From Enoplolaimus lenunculus (lineage: Eukaryota; Nematoda; Enoplea; Enoplida; Thoracostomopsidae), in NCBI GenBank assembly GCA_030248215.1, contig JASANG010001402.1, forward strand, positions 62,001-126,000: DNA of 64,000 nucleotides. Direction: 5' to 3'. The notes beneath the pieces are model-generated. The model was not told the origin of the DNA. It searched no databases and saw only the letters and a program-made list of their open reading frames with translations. Every line of letters starts with the position of its first letter. Positions within the stretch are counted from its first letter, which is position 1. The translations under genes and the position numbers were made by a program. This document shows positions 14,938 through 25,340 of this stretch, piece by piece.

Positions 14938-14991
14938 TTGTTGTTGATCACGACGCAGCCACTCGAATTGACTAGTACTCTGACCCGCCAT
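1..14991 (-). CDS. TIF1-family (TRIM24/TRIM33/bonus-like) transcription co-regulator, 5' nine exons
   Basis: Nuclear chromatin co-regulator and probable E3 ligase of the TIF1 class. Nine exons were read by splice sites and matching phases: 14991-14505, 13696-13497, 12955-12773, 10900-10778, 9859-9660, 8199-8145, 7517-7216, 6402-4424 and 3985 to beyond base 1. Exon 1 starts MAGQSTSQFEW, runs through polyQ, then gives RING residues CVAC and CLHVACVGC; exon 2 supplies the last RING pair CTRC and B-box 1 (CSSC, CRQC, CDEC). Exon 3 is B-box 2 (CIAH, CLDC, CVNC). Exon 4 looks like the start of the coiled coil. The spacing between RING and B-box 1 (FDLIRNNFLSEY) resembles the TIF1 segment VVENYF. 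About 2500 residues are already coded, against about 1100 for vertebrate TIF1 proteins, and no PHD or bromodomain is seen yet. An in-frame upstream ATG at 15048 is an alternative start. Introns 1, 4 and 5 hold miniature hAT elements. Family call firm; exact orthologue not decided. Confidence 0.88.
1270..2765 (-). repeat. 27-bp coding tandem repeat (9-residue unit, about 55 copies)
   Basis: The plus strand shows a degenerate unit of the type ATTCTGATTGGCTACTTCGC plus CAGACGC; read on the minus strand it codes a unit like NQNASGEVA. Length changes between units (a 6-base loss near 2230, a 3-base gain near 2390) keep the frame, which supports coding use. A higher-order pattern of about 189 bp (seven units) is visible: related blocks start near 1872, 2061, 2222, 2411 and 2600, with one shorter spacing. 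Confidence 0.9.
4690..6300 (-). repeat. Polyglutamine-coding region in exon 8 of the TIF1-like gene
   Basis: CAA/CAG-rich on the minus strand. Long Gln runs are broken by His, Pro, Leu and a few less biased stretches such as PVPTMATRSVVNPASSS. The exon begins SATHSAWNSPCLDASG and carries a basic patch (PKKRSRKAKAP) that could serve as a nuclear localisation signal. Poly-Val, Leu and Asn frames on either strand here are shadows. Confidence 0.9.
8688..9077. mobile_element. Miniature hAT-type element, CCGGAA/GGTGCRACC family
   Basis: Non-coding, in intron 5 of the TIF1-like gene. The left end AAATGTGCGACCGG is a decayed form of the family end and the right end is TTCGCACCCTG. It is flanked by GTATTGTG and GTATTGCG, a 7/8 match of 8-bp target-site duplications. 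The interior repeats ATACCGGAACCGGAT. Confidence 0.75.
10359..10731. mobile_element. Miniature hAT-type element, GGGATGTGCC family
   Basis: In intron 4 of the TIF1-like gene. Ends are TAGGGATGTGCC and GGCACATCCGTA, with inner ATCGGCATCGG motifs inverted at both ends. Flanks CAATTAAG and CAATAAAG agree at 7 of 8 positions as a target-site duplication. No coding capacity. Confidence 0.8.
12257..12539. repeat. Two-copy tandem duplication in intron 3 of the TIF1-like gene
   Basis: A unit of about 140 bp beginning CAGCATACCTYGCTAAATTT and ending CACCTGTCACCAGYTGATCT occurs twice in a row, with moderate divergence. It is non-coding. Confidence 0.7.
13245..13465. mobile_element. Fragment of the 354-bp hAT-type family seen at 41386
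   Basis: Shares the run GGTTCGGATT..CCGAATYC..AAAGCCGA and the tail GACGTCGGG-ACGAAAT with the element and flank at 41386-41600. The ends and the duplication were not found, so it is a partial, diverged copy in intron 2 beside the donor of exon 2. Confidence 0.45.
13878..14274. mobile_element. Miniature hAT-type element, CAGGGTGCAACCGG family
   Basis: In intron 1 of the TIF1-like gene. The inverted ends are CAGGGTGCAACCGGAATTCC and its complement. The flanks are an exact 8-bp target-site duplication, CCTGTGTA. The interior is AT-rich with clustered TTCCGG. CAGGG ends plus an 8-bp duplication are the hAT hallmark. A separate end fragment of the same family sits at about 14308-14336. Confidence 0.9.
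14655..14946 (-). repeat. Polyglutamine-coding tract in exon 1 of the TIF1-like gene
   Basis: Almost pure CAA/CAG on the minus strand with a few Arg, Pro, Leu and Glu codons. It lies between the start MAGQSTSQFEWLRRD and the RING finger, so this protein has glutamine tracts both before the RING and in the middle region. Confidence 0.9.
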
Positions 14992-15430
14992 AACTATACA
15001 CAACCACCGCTTGAACGTTAGCCTGTATCTGAATTTTGTTGCTATCAATTTATTTTCGCTAAGACATAACTATTTATATATTATATACATAATCTAAAAT
15101 TCAACGAATTTATCTGAATATTTTGTTCCATATTTTCACATCACAACTTAACTGACTGCTTGAATCACAGCAAACCCAAGGATTTTAAAAAATAAAAACT
15201 GCTAATGCAAGCTGCCTGGTATACTAGCCATATTACATTCCACAAACGGGTCTTTCCGGTAATCCCTCTCCAACCTGCGTTTGCCAAAAATGGTTGAATT
15301 TTGAAATTTTTTTGCATATTTGAACTTCTCATGACTCCGTGACCTTTCGTGCTTATTCCACGCCTTCCACGCCTACATTTTAATTTTTGAAAAATTCGAT
15401 TTTTAAGGTCTTACGGTCCTCCTTTTAATA

Positions 15431-15728
15431 CCCAAAAAATATTTGTCAAAAAGTTTGCCAAATTATATATCAGTCGATGCAACTTGAAGAGCTAAGTCGA
15501 ACGGTGTTAAATTTTCCGTTATCATACGGTTGGTTAACCTATTATGGTCAAATAACTGATTTGGTGCCATCTGAAATCGTTGGCAGCGCGCCAAATGAGT
15601 TATTTGCCAATAATTCGTTAACCAATCGTTTAAATGCGAGAAAAATTAACGCCACTGGAGTCAACTCCACAAGCTGCATCAAATGATATATAAATTGTCA
15701 AACTTTTTGACAAAAATTTTTTTTTGGG
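15431..15728. repeat. Near-perfect 300-bp hairpin (fold-back repeat)
   Basis: The left arm CCCAAAAAATATTTGTCAAA is matched by the complement of the right arm ending TTTTTTTTGGG. Pairing continues inward through TATATATCA, GTTGGTTAAC and CAAATAACT to a small loop near 15580. No open frame of interest. A weaker relative lies at 62320-62575. Confidence 0.8.
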
Positions 15729-15944
15729 TCCCAAGTTGGGCATCTTCAAAAAAGGGGCACATATTCAAAAAACACATATAGCACCAATCATCCAGTTAGT
15801 GATAAATTTCCAAACTCACAAACTCTTGTATATCAACAATGTGCTCAATTTCCAAGTTCGCCACTCTCTGATTCGAAAGTTACAACAGCTATCACCAACT
15901 GGTACCACGTACTACACACATTAACGAATACGAACGGACAAAAA

Positions 15945-16253
15945 AACGTCTATAGGATACTAAATTACATCATTATATACATACTTAAATCCTAACCATC
16001 ATAAACGATTAGAATTTTATAACAACAGTTCATTTCAATTAATTTTTTCAAACACAAACGCCAAAGAAATAACAGTTTTCGCGAAAAGACACACAGATAT
16101 GCGCCCAGAAATGAAACTGGTAGCATTTCAATTGACTGTTATATATGCAAAAAGTATCGGCACAGAATCGGCAATTTTTTAGCAGTGCCGATGCCGATGC
16201 CAATACTCACGAAAAGTGTCGATTATTACCGATGCCGATTAATCGGCACATCC
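15945..16253. mobile_element. Second, inverted copy of the GGGATGTGCC miniature hAT element
   Basis: Complement of the 10359-10731 element. It ends TAATCGGCACATCCCTG at the right and loses similarity at about 15945 on the left. Shared inner segments include TTTCAATTAATT and CAAACACAAA. Confidence 0.65.
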
Positions 16254-16579
16254 CTGATTCAAACCATGAAAATTGCGAAACATTCCAAACAAATACGAGC
16301 TAGAAAAACTAAAAAATACATAATTCATACATCATAAGCGTTTAAAACAATTGTATGCTATTCATTATATACAACCGCTACACAACATTGTGCATATTTT
16401 CTTTCTTGCTGCGCAATGTGGCTATAAGTTCTACCAAGAGTAGATGATCACAACAGTGTGCAACTCGCTAGGTTAGCACGCATTGTGTTTTTGCCCTGCG
16501 CTTTCCGAACCAACCACCCCCCGGCGTCCATAAGATCCCTACGAATGGGGTGGAAGGGCTATAGAAAATACCACCAGTG

Positions 16580-16920
16580 CAGGGTTCCAACAGGAACTAA
16601 ATTTTGCCAAGAACAGGAATAGGAACAGGAATTGAATTTCTTCGCAGGAACCGGAACAGGAACCGGAATTTGATATAATTTTCATCATTGAATTATCAGC
16701 TATATATTTCATCATCAACTTTTGTTAAAACACAAAAAGAAACAGTTTATTAACAAAATTGAAGTAATTGCAAAAACACTCACGTCGAAATAACAATTTG
16801 CAATATTTAAATGATTACAAATAATTTGCCACAAAACCGTAAAAAAATTTCCCGTTCCTGCATCTTTGAATGCAGGAACAGGAAGAACTGAATTTTTGCA
16901 CGAATTCCGGTTGAACCATG
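16580..16920. mobile_element. Diverged hAT-like miniature element
   Basis: Starts CAGGGTTCCAACAGGAAC and ends CCGGTTGAACCATG, with GGAACAGGAACC repeats inside. The flanks agree at only 5 of 8 positions, so the duplication is not proven. Confidence 0.5.
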
Positions 16921-18783
16921 CAATATTGATATAAAAGTTTTTGACTGATCAGTTCTAAACTCGAAGGTGTGTTTGTTCGTCCCCTCGGTCAAAATACCCC
17001 ACAACAGCAAAAATAAACTACGCACATCATAGGACCACCGGCATCATTTAATCAAAATCCATTCGCGTACTATGCTTACTTGGCTAAACCTTAAAACTGA
17101 AACGGCCCACATAGGTAAATGTCCCAAACGTGACCTATTCGACAAATTTTTGTATATTTCGGTTTCTCGTGCTCTTATCTGACCATTAATCATTTAAATT
17201 TCAATTTTTTTTTCAAAAAAATGGCTTAATAGCCCCAAAGGACTGAAGATGTGTATACTCAACAGCATTCAACCAAGCTTGACAAAAAATTCGACAGGTC
17301 CCATGGGGAACTGTCAGAACTGCATGGTCGGGACGACCCCTTTCCCGTAAAGTACTGCGAATATAATTGGTCTTCCCCTTAATTTATCCGACAGATATGA
17401 CCACGCCGGGAATCGAACCTCGGACCTCTCGCTCGCGAGTCAAGCGCGCTACCCATTACACCACGCGGCCGATATCCTAATTTTTTCTGGTGGTATACGT
17501 GCACGTGTATGTATATGTCTTAACATTACACACTCTGCACATACACAAGTCGCGTATACTCACAGGAACCATGTATTATTTAGAAAAATGAATTTTTTCA
17601 ATAATTAACATTCGGCTGTGAAAAACTGACGAAAGCTTATGACATCAAACTATATATTCTACGAAACGGCGAAAACTGGTAAATACCGGTCAGGTGTAAC
17701 CAGAAAAAGGTCCTTGGGAGCCAAAATTGTGTCCCGGCAGGAAAGTATATATCATACCACCAAATCGACCAAGCTCCACACCGAAGGCTTCTGTGAAAAC
17801 TAATCATCTGCATTTTAGTTTAATTACAGACCAACAACACTGAACATAAATCAACGAATACCGGACGCTCAATTACAAAACAGCCGCATATTCAGCAGCG
17901 GCGTGCGTAAGTACATATGTCGCAGACCAATCTGCTACTCAGGGCAATTACTAATTGTATTATAGGGTCAATCTGCTCCGCTGAGCCCACAACAGTTTGT
18001 CCCGACGAAACAGCAATTGTGAGATGTAGCTAAACAACAGTGATATAAAAGCAACGCTGATTGGTTATCGTTATTTTGTTTGATTAAATAATTAAACCTG
18101 ATTGGTCCAAAAGTTCAATCGCAGTTTAGCCTAGACCAATCTGCTATTTCATAAAATATCAGACTGGCCAAGGCCAATTAGTAATTGGACTGAATAACAG
18201 CACGAATTGGAGTCTCGGCCTCGACAACTCTATTTGGCACGTCTCGGACTCGGTTTCTAGTCTCGGTAGTTTGGAACCGAGACCAGAAGCCGCGGATTGT
18301 AGCAAATCGCTCTACTGTTGAAGTAAGTAATGCCTGATGAATAAAACTTCGCTGTCGATCTATGAATTTTCATGCTTCCGCAATAACTATGAGCCTATAT
18401 TCTGAAAAATACGACAAAAACTAAGCAAAATCTATTAGAAATAATTTAGTTTGAAAATTTTGATTTCTTTTCGATAATGACCAAAAATTGACCAAGACCG
18501 ACGCTTTTTATGGCAGGTCTTGGCAGTCACATCTTAGTCTTGGTTTTTAACGGAGACCGTCCAACCCTAATAGCAGATTGGCCTATGACACATGGACAGA
18601 TTATCGCAACCGCAGTTCCACATGTTATAGTGAAACGAGAAAAACTGTCAAGAAATTGGATATTAAAATTTCACAAGATTCACACCCCACAAACGGCAAC
18701 TTATCTATCAAAGTGCAAACGCAAACACTTCTTCCACGGTGGGGGCTGACTGAATTTCTTCGGGAACACACACATCCCTTACC
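16921..18783. other. Intergenic stretch without a recognised gene (SINE at 17321-17566 excepted)
   Basis: AT-rich DNA. Around 18190-18580 there are dispersed GGTCTCGG and CCGAGAC motifs and an end resembling a decayed miniature element. No exon-like open frame with splice sites was seen. Confidence 0.5.
17321..17566 (-). mobile_element. tRNA-derived SINE-like repeat
   Basis: A tRNA-like head occupies 17399-17470 on the minus strand. The two acceptor-stem strands pair if G-U is allowed (GGCCGCG with CGTGGTC). There is an A-box-like TGGTGTAATGGGTAGCGCGC and a B-box GGTTCGATTCC. The T stem pairs poorly and the same sequence recurs near 36490-36925, so it is a SINE head and not a working tRNA. 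The body carries GTCGGGACGACCCC and, on the other side, CACACTCTGCACATACACAA. Confidence 0.7.
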
Positions 18784-18941
18784 CGGGCCCGTAGACAAGG
18801 GGGGGGGGCTTAGCCAGCCCTGGTAAATTTTTTGTATCCTAGAAAATTTTCAACCGAGCGTGTAAAGTATACGAAAACGCGTGTAGACCCCTCCTGAAAA
18901 ATTGTTAGCCCCCCTAGCAAGGTAAGCTGGCTACGGGCCTG
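18784..18941. mobile_element. Possible decayed miniature element with GGGCCCGTAG ends
   Basis: Ends CGGGCCCGTAG and CTACGGGCCTG are inverted, with a G run (18800) and a C run (18910) in matching places. The flanks are only 5/8 alike. Confidence 0.4.
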
Positions 18942-19797
18942 CTCCTGCCCCGCTTGAAAAAATTAATTCGCCGTTTAAATTTGACTCTTGGCCGGATGCG
19001 ATCTTGGCCGAGTTGACAGCCCGCAGCCCGCTCAGCGGTCGAGTTCGGCGTTATATGTTTAATTTGATAAATTCCTAACCGAAATTTTTACAACATCTGC
19101 TACAAAATTCATGCGTATGTTAATACTTTTAAACTACAATTCGACGACAATAATTAATACTGTCCGAAATGCGTTAAACTATATATATACAACATATAAT
19201 ATTATACAAACGCGTCAAATCTAGACACAACAGGTGAATCCAGGGGGGGCCTATAGGCGTCAAACCCCCGTTTCTGATTGTGATCCAAACGTTTCAGGAG
19301 CGGTTTCAATTGCTAACACCAGAAACAACCTTCGAAATTATTCTACAACGAAGCCACTGTCTACAATCCTAACTACACCTACACTTAGATTCATATACAA
19401 ACTGATTTACGTTATATACACGATACATAACACTAGAAAAACGTTAACACCAGCGTTACAATCATTGACATTTCAATTCAATCTACATAAACGCTGACTA
19501 TCAGCAAAGCGTATACAAATGAGTTCAGCAAGCTTTGTTCTCATCCGCAGGACGAGAATGATCGCATACCGAAGCCTGATCGGACCTGTTGAGTTGTCTG
19601 ACGATGCCAGTAATAAACACTTACTTACATACTTACTTACCCGTTAAAATTCACTGAGACATTCACCAATAGCATCCTTGATGACAGAAGCCAACCAAAT
19701 TTGCTCGCTCGCGTATTCGCGCCGATCGTACAAACTTTAAAATTCCCGCCTGCTATCCGTCAAGGTCGTCCAAACGGCCGAGGCATTGGAGAACGGC

Positions 19798-19935
19798 GAT
19801 CCCCGCCAAATTTGGCGGGTGCCCCACCAAATTTGGCGGGTGCCCCACCAAATTTGGCGGGTGCCCCACCAAATTTGGCGGGTGCCCCACCAAATTTGGC
19901 GGGTGCCCCACCAAATTTGGTGGGTGCTCCTCCAA
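19798..19935. repeat. 21-bp minisatellite, about 6.5 copies
   Basis: The unit CCCCACCAAATTTGGCGGGT plus G repeats with very few changes. Each unit holds the self-complementary core CCAAATTTGG, so each copy can fold on itself. Frames read through it on both strands (APPNLAG and HQIWRVP types), but nothing around it looks coding. Confidence 0.9.
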
Positions 19936-20398
19936 ATAGACTCTTGTCTAAAAGTAAACAATGTTGAATTGCAATTGTAGGGGATCACCCAAAATTATTC
20001 CGTGCCCCTCTTAAATATAATTTTCTGCGGACGACCCTACGTCCGGCCATTAACTTCTCGACGCCTTCCTGCACGCTTTATAACTTTAGTTTAACAAATA
20101 CAGCGAATTTTAATACTGCATACAAATCGTCGAGTTGAAAATAAGCTATTTTTATTACATGAACGTTATTTGATAACGACAACAGAAGATTAAAAACAGT
20201 CTAAAATCATGCGATAGTGTCACTACTCTCATACGAAAATCCAACAGGCGAAAATACAACACGAACGCGTCTATTAGTAAGGTATATGCTATGGCTCAAT
20301 GGAGGGATAGAAGGGATAGATCCATTGCAAAAAAACCTTTTGGACACATAAAAAAGCAAAATTAACACGCTTCACAATAAGCTTATGGATCCATAGAG

Positions 20399-20830
20399 CA
20401 GGGTGCGACCGAAATTACAATATACTGCAACCGGAACGGGAATTTGAAAAAAACTACCGGAACCAGAAAATGAAAAATACATGCCACCGAAAAATTCATT
20501 TTAATTATTTTCTGCAATATTATTGGTGAAAGAATCCTAGTTGGAGATAGATATTAACATTATATGCTAGATTTTTGATGTTCATAATTCACAGAAGCAA
20601 AATCTACCTTCGACGGTTTATTTTCGGCGAATGTCAAGGTTTGCATGTTATACTAATAAAATTAATTTAATTTTTATCGTCATTGGTTAGTAAAATATCT
20701 TAATTTCCACCGACCAAATTTTAATACCGTAATTTTTAATTCCGGTAAAAACTAACCGGAACCGGGAGGTGAAAAAATGCCGGAACCGGAAGGTGAAAAA
20801 TGCCGGAACCGGAATTCCGGTGGCACCCTG
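20399..20830. mobile_element. Miniature hAT-type element, CAGGGTGCAACCGG family
   Basis: Starts CAGGGTGCGACCG and ends CCGGTGGCACCCTG. An exact 8-bp target-site duplication CCATAGAG flanks it. Inner GGAACCGG and GGTGAAAAATGCC motifs match the 13878 copy. Confidence 0.9.
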
Positions 20831-21196
20831 CCATAGAGGAAGAGTAGCCATCACGGGGGGCTACATTCATCAAATCGTACCCTTTTGAAATTTTTGCTCA
20901 GGGGTTTTCAGACACGACGGTATCATTTTTGCAACACTAGAACACCCTCTAAAATTCTATGAAGCATACCACCTTTCCAAAACTATCGCTTTATATTAGG
21001 TTATCACTTCCGAAAGGAAAATTTGCCTACACGGTAACCCTGGCAGCAGTTAAAATATGATAAACTGTAGGCTTCTGTGCAATTGTAAACCTCACCTCAA
21101 AAGCTATAAGAACCAACTTCGAATACCCACAGCAGTCAGCTACGTTACCTCTGCACCTTGCCACATAGATGGAATAGATTAAGAGATGAAGACGGC

Positions 21197-21333
21197 GGCT
21201 CATGTTACTTTAAGGGGCGTCCAGGTTTCTGTTGGATCTATAAAAGAGTAGGTTTAAATTCTAGATTATATTTGTTTCCGTAGGCTCACGCTTAACGCTT
21301 AGGCTAATGCTTAAGCTTAAAAGTTCAGACGGA
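21197..21333. mobile_element. Truncated GGCCCATG miniature element with TTAGGC hexamers
   Basis: Left end GGCTCATGTTACTTTAAGGG followed by the family interior (AGTAGGTTTA, TCTAGATTATA, TTAGGCT). The right end is missing. Confidence 0.65.
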
Positions 21334-21869
21334 ATATTTATGTAATGCCATCCATTGTTCAGTAGGCAATGTGAAGCAGTCTCAAAGTTATCTTTTCCCC
21401 ATAGCGATCTCGCACCTCGCCCAAAGGAACGATTACCAACTACCTTGTTTGTTTCTCCTTAAAATTTATCATACTCAGACAACTATTACGGTTTTAGTTA
21501 ATTTTCAGACAAAATTTACCGACAACATCGTTATTAACGATATATAATTAATTATCCAAAAACTGATGGCATATCCAACCTCAAAATGGCTTTCCATTAA
21601 TAAGAACCAGGTTAAAGAGTTGAAAAGAAAGCTACACTCAAAAGCTCAACGCTTCATTTATACAGAAACTACGTCACTACTCTACACAACAAAACGCATG
21701 ACTAGTGAGTATGTCTATAATATATCTCAGAAGCAAAAGGATCATGAAAGCTTTTTCCATGGCGGTAAAGAGCGATATTTTTGGGACGATATGTGTACAC
21801 CGAAATTTGGAATTATACCAGTCGTAGTGGGACTACATTTATTGAGTGAAGCTCGAACACACGTAAGCA

Positions 21870-22280
21870 ATTAAGGTAATGTGCAAATTAGTTATTAGCT
21901 AACTATTAATTTATCGGTTTTGGAGGTTTGTAAGCAATTTCCTCAGATGCCTCGCACTCAAAAACCCTTCAGCCACCCTAATAATTTTTGGAATAATTTA
22001 AAAAGTCCTAATTTTGTCTTGTCAATTAAGCTAATATGCAAATTAGCTATTAGCTAACTATTCAATTATCGGCTTTGGAGATTTGTAAACAATTTATTTA
22101 AATTCCTCGCACCCAAAAACCTTCAGTAAACCCTAATAATTATTGAAATAATTTAAAAAAGCCTTGTTTTGTCTTGTCAATTAAAATAATATGCAAATTA
22201 GCTATTAGCTAACTATTCAATTATCGGTTTTGGATGTTTGTAAACTATTTATTCAAATTTCTCGCACCTAAAAACCCGTT
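21870..22280. repeat. 155-bp tandem repeat, about 2.7 copies
   Basis: The block GCAAATTAG-TATTAGCTAACTA recurs at 21883, 22038 and 22193, a constant period of 155 bp, and is followed each time by TTATCGG-TTTGGA and CTCGCAC. It is AT-rich and non-coding. The 102-residue open frame just upstream (21566-21874, plus) matches nothing I know. Confidence 0.85.
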
Positions 22281-22361
22281 AGTGCTAAGAGCGCTTAGAA
22301 CATGATGAAAAAACCATTTCGATTTCTTGGAAGGGAAATGGCAAACTAATAATTTTTAGGG

Positions 22362-22622
22362 CAGGATGCCAAGTGGAACTGGATTATACCGGTATCGGAA
22401 TCGGAACTGCAAATTTATGCCGGAATCGTATCGGAACTACAAATTTTGTAACTGTACGAATAATTTATATTGACAAATATATTAATATTAATTGCAGAGT
22501 AAGATTTAAATTGAAATTCCGAAATTCCGATTCCTATTAACTGTGCAATCGGAATCGTACACGTAATCAGATCTCGTTTTGAATCGGAATTTTAACCGGA
22601 TCGGAATTCCGGTTGTAGCCTG
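22362..22622. mobile_element. Miniature element related to the 28031 copy
   Basis: Starts CAGGATGCCAAGTGGAACTG and ends GGAATTCCGGTTGTAGCCTG. It shares TGGATTATACCGG and ATCGGAATCGGAA with 28031-28442. No target-site duplication was found. Confidence 0.6.
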
Positions 22623-23029
22623 ATAAAACGATATCCAAGGGCGAAAACAAGCTTTAGTGTAAAGTTTCCGCAGGGAAAATGCCAAGCTAGTAATTTTTCC
22701 GGGGGGTGGGCGAAATCCCGATGGAGGAAAAATTAAACGATAGCAACCGCAGTTCATTCGATTTCTACCAAAATAAACACCTATTTCGCATTCGCAGCCA
22801 AAAGCCAACTTATAAACTTTAAAATCAAATGCAAAACTTTAAATAAAATGTAATAATCTTTGAATTGATAAGAATCCAGCAAAAAGCCAATATAAAAACA
22901 AACACATTCACACATTTCATAGTTCTGCTGATAAGAAATTACACACATAAGCTGGAGTAAAACTAACACAAATTAATAATTCCAAAATAAATATAAATCT
23001 GCATTCAAATATTACATTCAAGATGTACC

Positions 23030-23347
23030 TAAACGGATAGTAAAAATAACGGAAACAGATATTGAAGAATAAACGTTTCAAAGATTTTTTTATTTTTCTA
23101 CCAATACAATTGAGGCGTGCAAATATTCACCGGGCTTTCTAAAACTTTAAAGAAAAAGATGCATAGTAGATGAATTCCTCCGTAACTTTTATTTCATTTC
23201 AAACAATCGCAGCATATCACAAATGAAAATTGTGATATATACCTGTTTAATAACTAAATTTAAGCCTAAAAAGAACTAAATTTCCATTATTTCTATAACG
23301 GAAAGGCACCCGATTTTTACCGAAAACTGATATCCGGTTACACCCTG
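23030..23347. mobile_element. Decayed CACCCTG-ended miniature element
   Basis: The right end GATATCCGGTTACACCCTG and the left part CTAAACGGATAGTAAAAATAA resemble the sequence at about 35400-35590. Boundaries are approximate and no duplication was seen. Confidence 0.4.
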
Positions 23348-25138
23348 ACTACAATAAAAATCATCAGATAACACCAGTACGAGACACGTTAGCAACCAAC
23401 AGGATTGCAACCAACCCAAAATCTAGTCGGAACCGAAATATGATTTTGTTGCGGAGCAGGAACCCATCTTGCCTACCGAAAACGATCAGTTTTCGTCATT
23501 TAAAAAACGGACTGAGAGCAAACAATACCTGAAACAGAAAAGTTGAAGTTCCCTAGCAATCGGAATCTATTGCGCCCAAACACAAGTGCAAACGAAATCT
23601 ATTCAACGAAATTGCGATTAGTCAAAAACGCAATCCAAAAGCAATACTTTACTTCAAACAAAATAAACTATATAAGCATAGGTACAAGATAATGACACAA
23701 ATATAAACAGGTCAAAACAACCGTATTATTCGTCCCGGTCTCATTAAGTTACGAAAAACTGACCTCTACTAATTTTTGCTAAAGGCGACATCTGATTCTA
23801 CGTATTCGTACAAAACCTAAGCGCAAATCTTAAGCTAACTAAGAGATAATTTACAACCATTTAAATTAATGTAGTCTGCTTGCTTAAACCAACATGAAAT
23901 ATCGAGCTTAAGTGTTTTATAGCAATGATTTATCTAACCCAAATAAAAAAGAATAAACCGCGGCCCTCAGTTATAAATGAGCGAAAAAGTAATAAACATT
24001 GTATTCAAAACAATAAAGACACTTAAAATATAAATTTGAAGCAGATATGACTGAAATAGCAACAACAAAATAATATTATTAATTCAAACACAAATCAGAC
24101 AAGAAGGCACTCAAGATCACGCGGCTGTGTGCAATTTTGAAGCTGCGAAAAACGTTCATGTGGAGCCAAACACTGAAATTTGCTGCTGGACGATAACGAA
24201 CGCACAAATTGTCGGTCAGCTGCTTTAATCGCGAATCTTATGTCTAAGATGCAGCAAAACGAAACATCCGAAAAAATTAGATCCAGCAAAATTTATAGAA
24301 TCACAACATTTTCGAAAAAATACCTAAATTTTAGTTTCAATTTTATTTAGAATTTTATTCAATTTTACCAACAGTGGATGATGCCCACCTACCAAAGAGT
24401 GCGCAACTGACGCGGTAGTGCATGGCACAAAAAGTGTACCAGCACGCGTTACATTTTTGCTCGACCCCCCCATTCATTTGGAGTGGGAGTAGTCACCACT
24501 TAAACTACATATTAAACCATAGGAGTTAAAATATAATCGGAGCGGGCGCGGTCTGTTACCGTACATCACCGTGCGGTATCGTACGTTAACTACTCACGTA
24601 CCATACCGTATGGTGACGGACGGCACCGCACGACAAATATAGCGCCACCCTTAGTCCAGCATACCGGAAACCGAAACTAAACGTTGAGGTTATGTTCCAG
24701 ATCCAGCATTGTCTGCATTTTAACGGTTCCTTCAACTATTTACCCACCCATACTATATGAATAAAATACAAACATCAGAAGACGGTCACAATGAGCAAAA
24801 CGCAAATTTAAGCATAAAACCATATATTAGGCACGTGATGAAATCACCATGAAATACTAGGCAAAAGCAACAAGCATGAAACGACAAAAATTCAAAAAAC
24901 AAAACAAAATGTATGCATTTTAAAATAAATTCGCTGATTTGAAACAATTTATTTCATCAAAACAATAAGAATCACACTTCGAAACAACTAAACGAATACC
25001 AAGAGATGCGCTAAACTTTTAAACCACACCCCTATGTTAGCATTTGTAAGATACGTACAACGCTTAAACATGGCCAAATTAAAATGCGCTTTTTCCCAAC
25101 ATTTAACCAGACCTTAAACCCCGCGCGTACAAAAGTTT
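23348..25138. other. Intergenic stretch without a recognised gene
   Basis: AT-rich DNA with no convincing exon. At 24590-24650 a short patch (CGTACCATACCGTATGGTGA, TATAGCGCCACCCTTAG) resembles 28900-28985 and is probably another decayed repeat. Confidence 0.5.
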
Positions 25139-25340
25139 GGTCCATGTAAAGATCAGGGGCAGAACGTTTTTCGGTGGGACTGCAATAGAGTAAGCTTAAG
25201 CTTTAAACTAATTTTTTTACCTTGGCTTCGGCTTAGGCTTAGGAATATGCTCACTCTTACGGTTACGTTTATGCCAGGCTTAGGCTTAGGCTTAGGAATA
25301 TGCTTATAATACTGTTCCGTTCCTATTCTTTTCATCGGCC
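25139..25340. mobile_element. Miniature element, GGNCCATG/CAGGGSC family with TTAGGC repeats
   Basis: Inverted orientation relative to the 55375 copy. The left end is GGTCCATGTAAAGATCAGGG and the right end GTTCCGTTCCTATTC..GGCC. Flanks AAAAGTTT and AAAAGTTG agree at 7 of 8. The interior holds GGCTTAGGCTTAGGCTTAGG. Confidence 0.75.

Noticed and set aside
17399-17470. Possible working tRNA gene on the minus strand
   Set aside because: A and B boxes and an acceptor stem exist, but the T stem has mismatches, the anticodon arm fits poorly, and diverged copies with the same flanks occur at 36.5-36.9 kb, so it is a SINE head.
18510-18826. Overlapping plus-strand frames of about 80 residues
   Set aside because: No known motif, overlapping in different frames, in repeat-like DNA.
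21566-21874. 102-residue plus-strand frame (SFFHGGKERYFWDDM)
   Set aside because: Reads somewhat like protein, but there is no family match, no splice context and no neighbouring exon; not listed as a gene.
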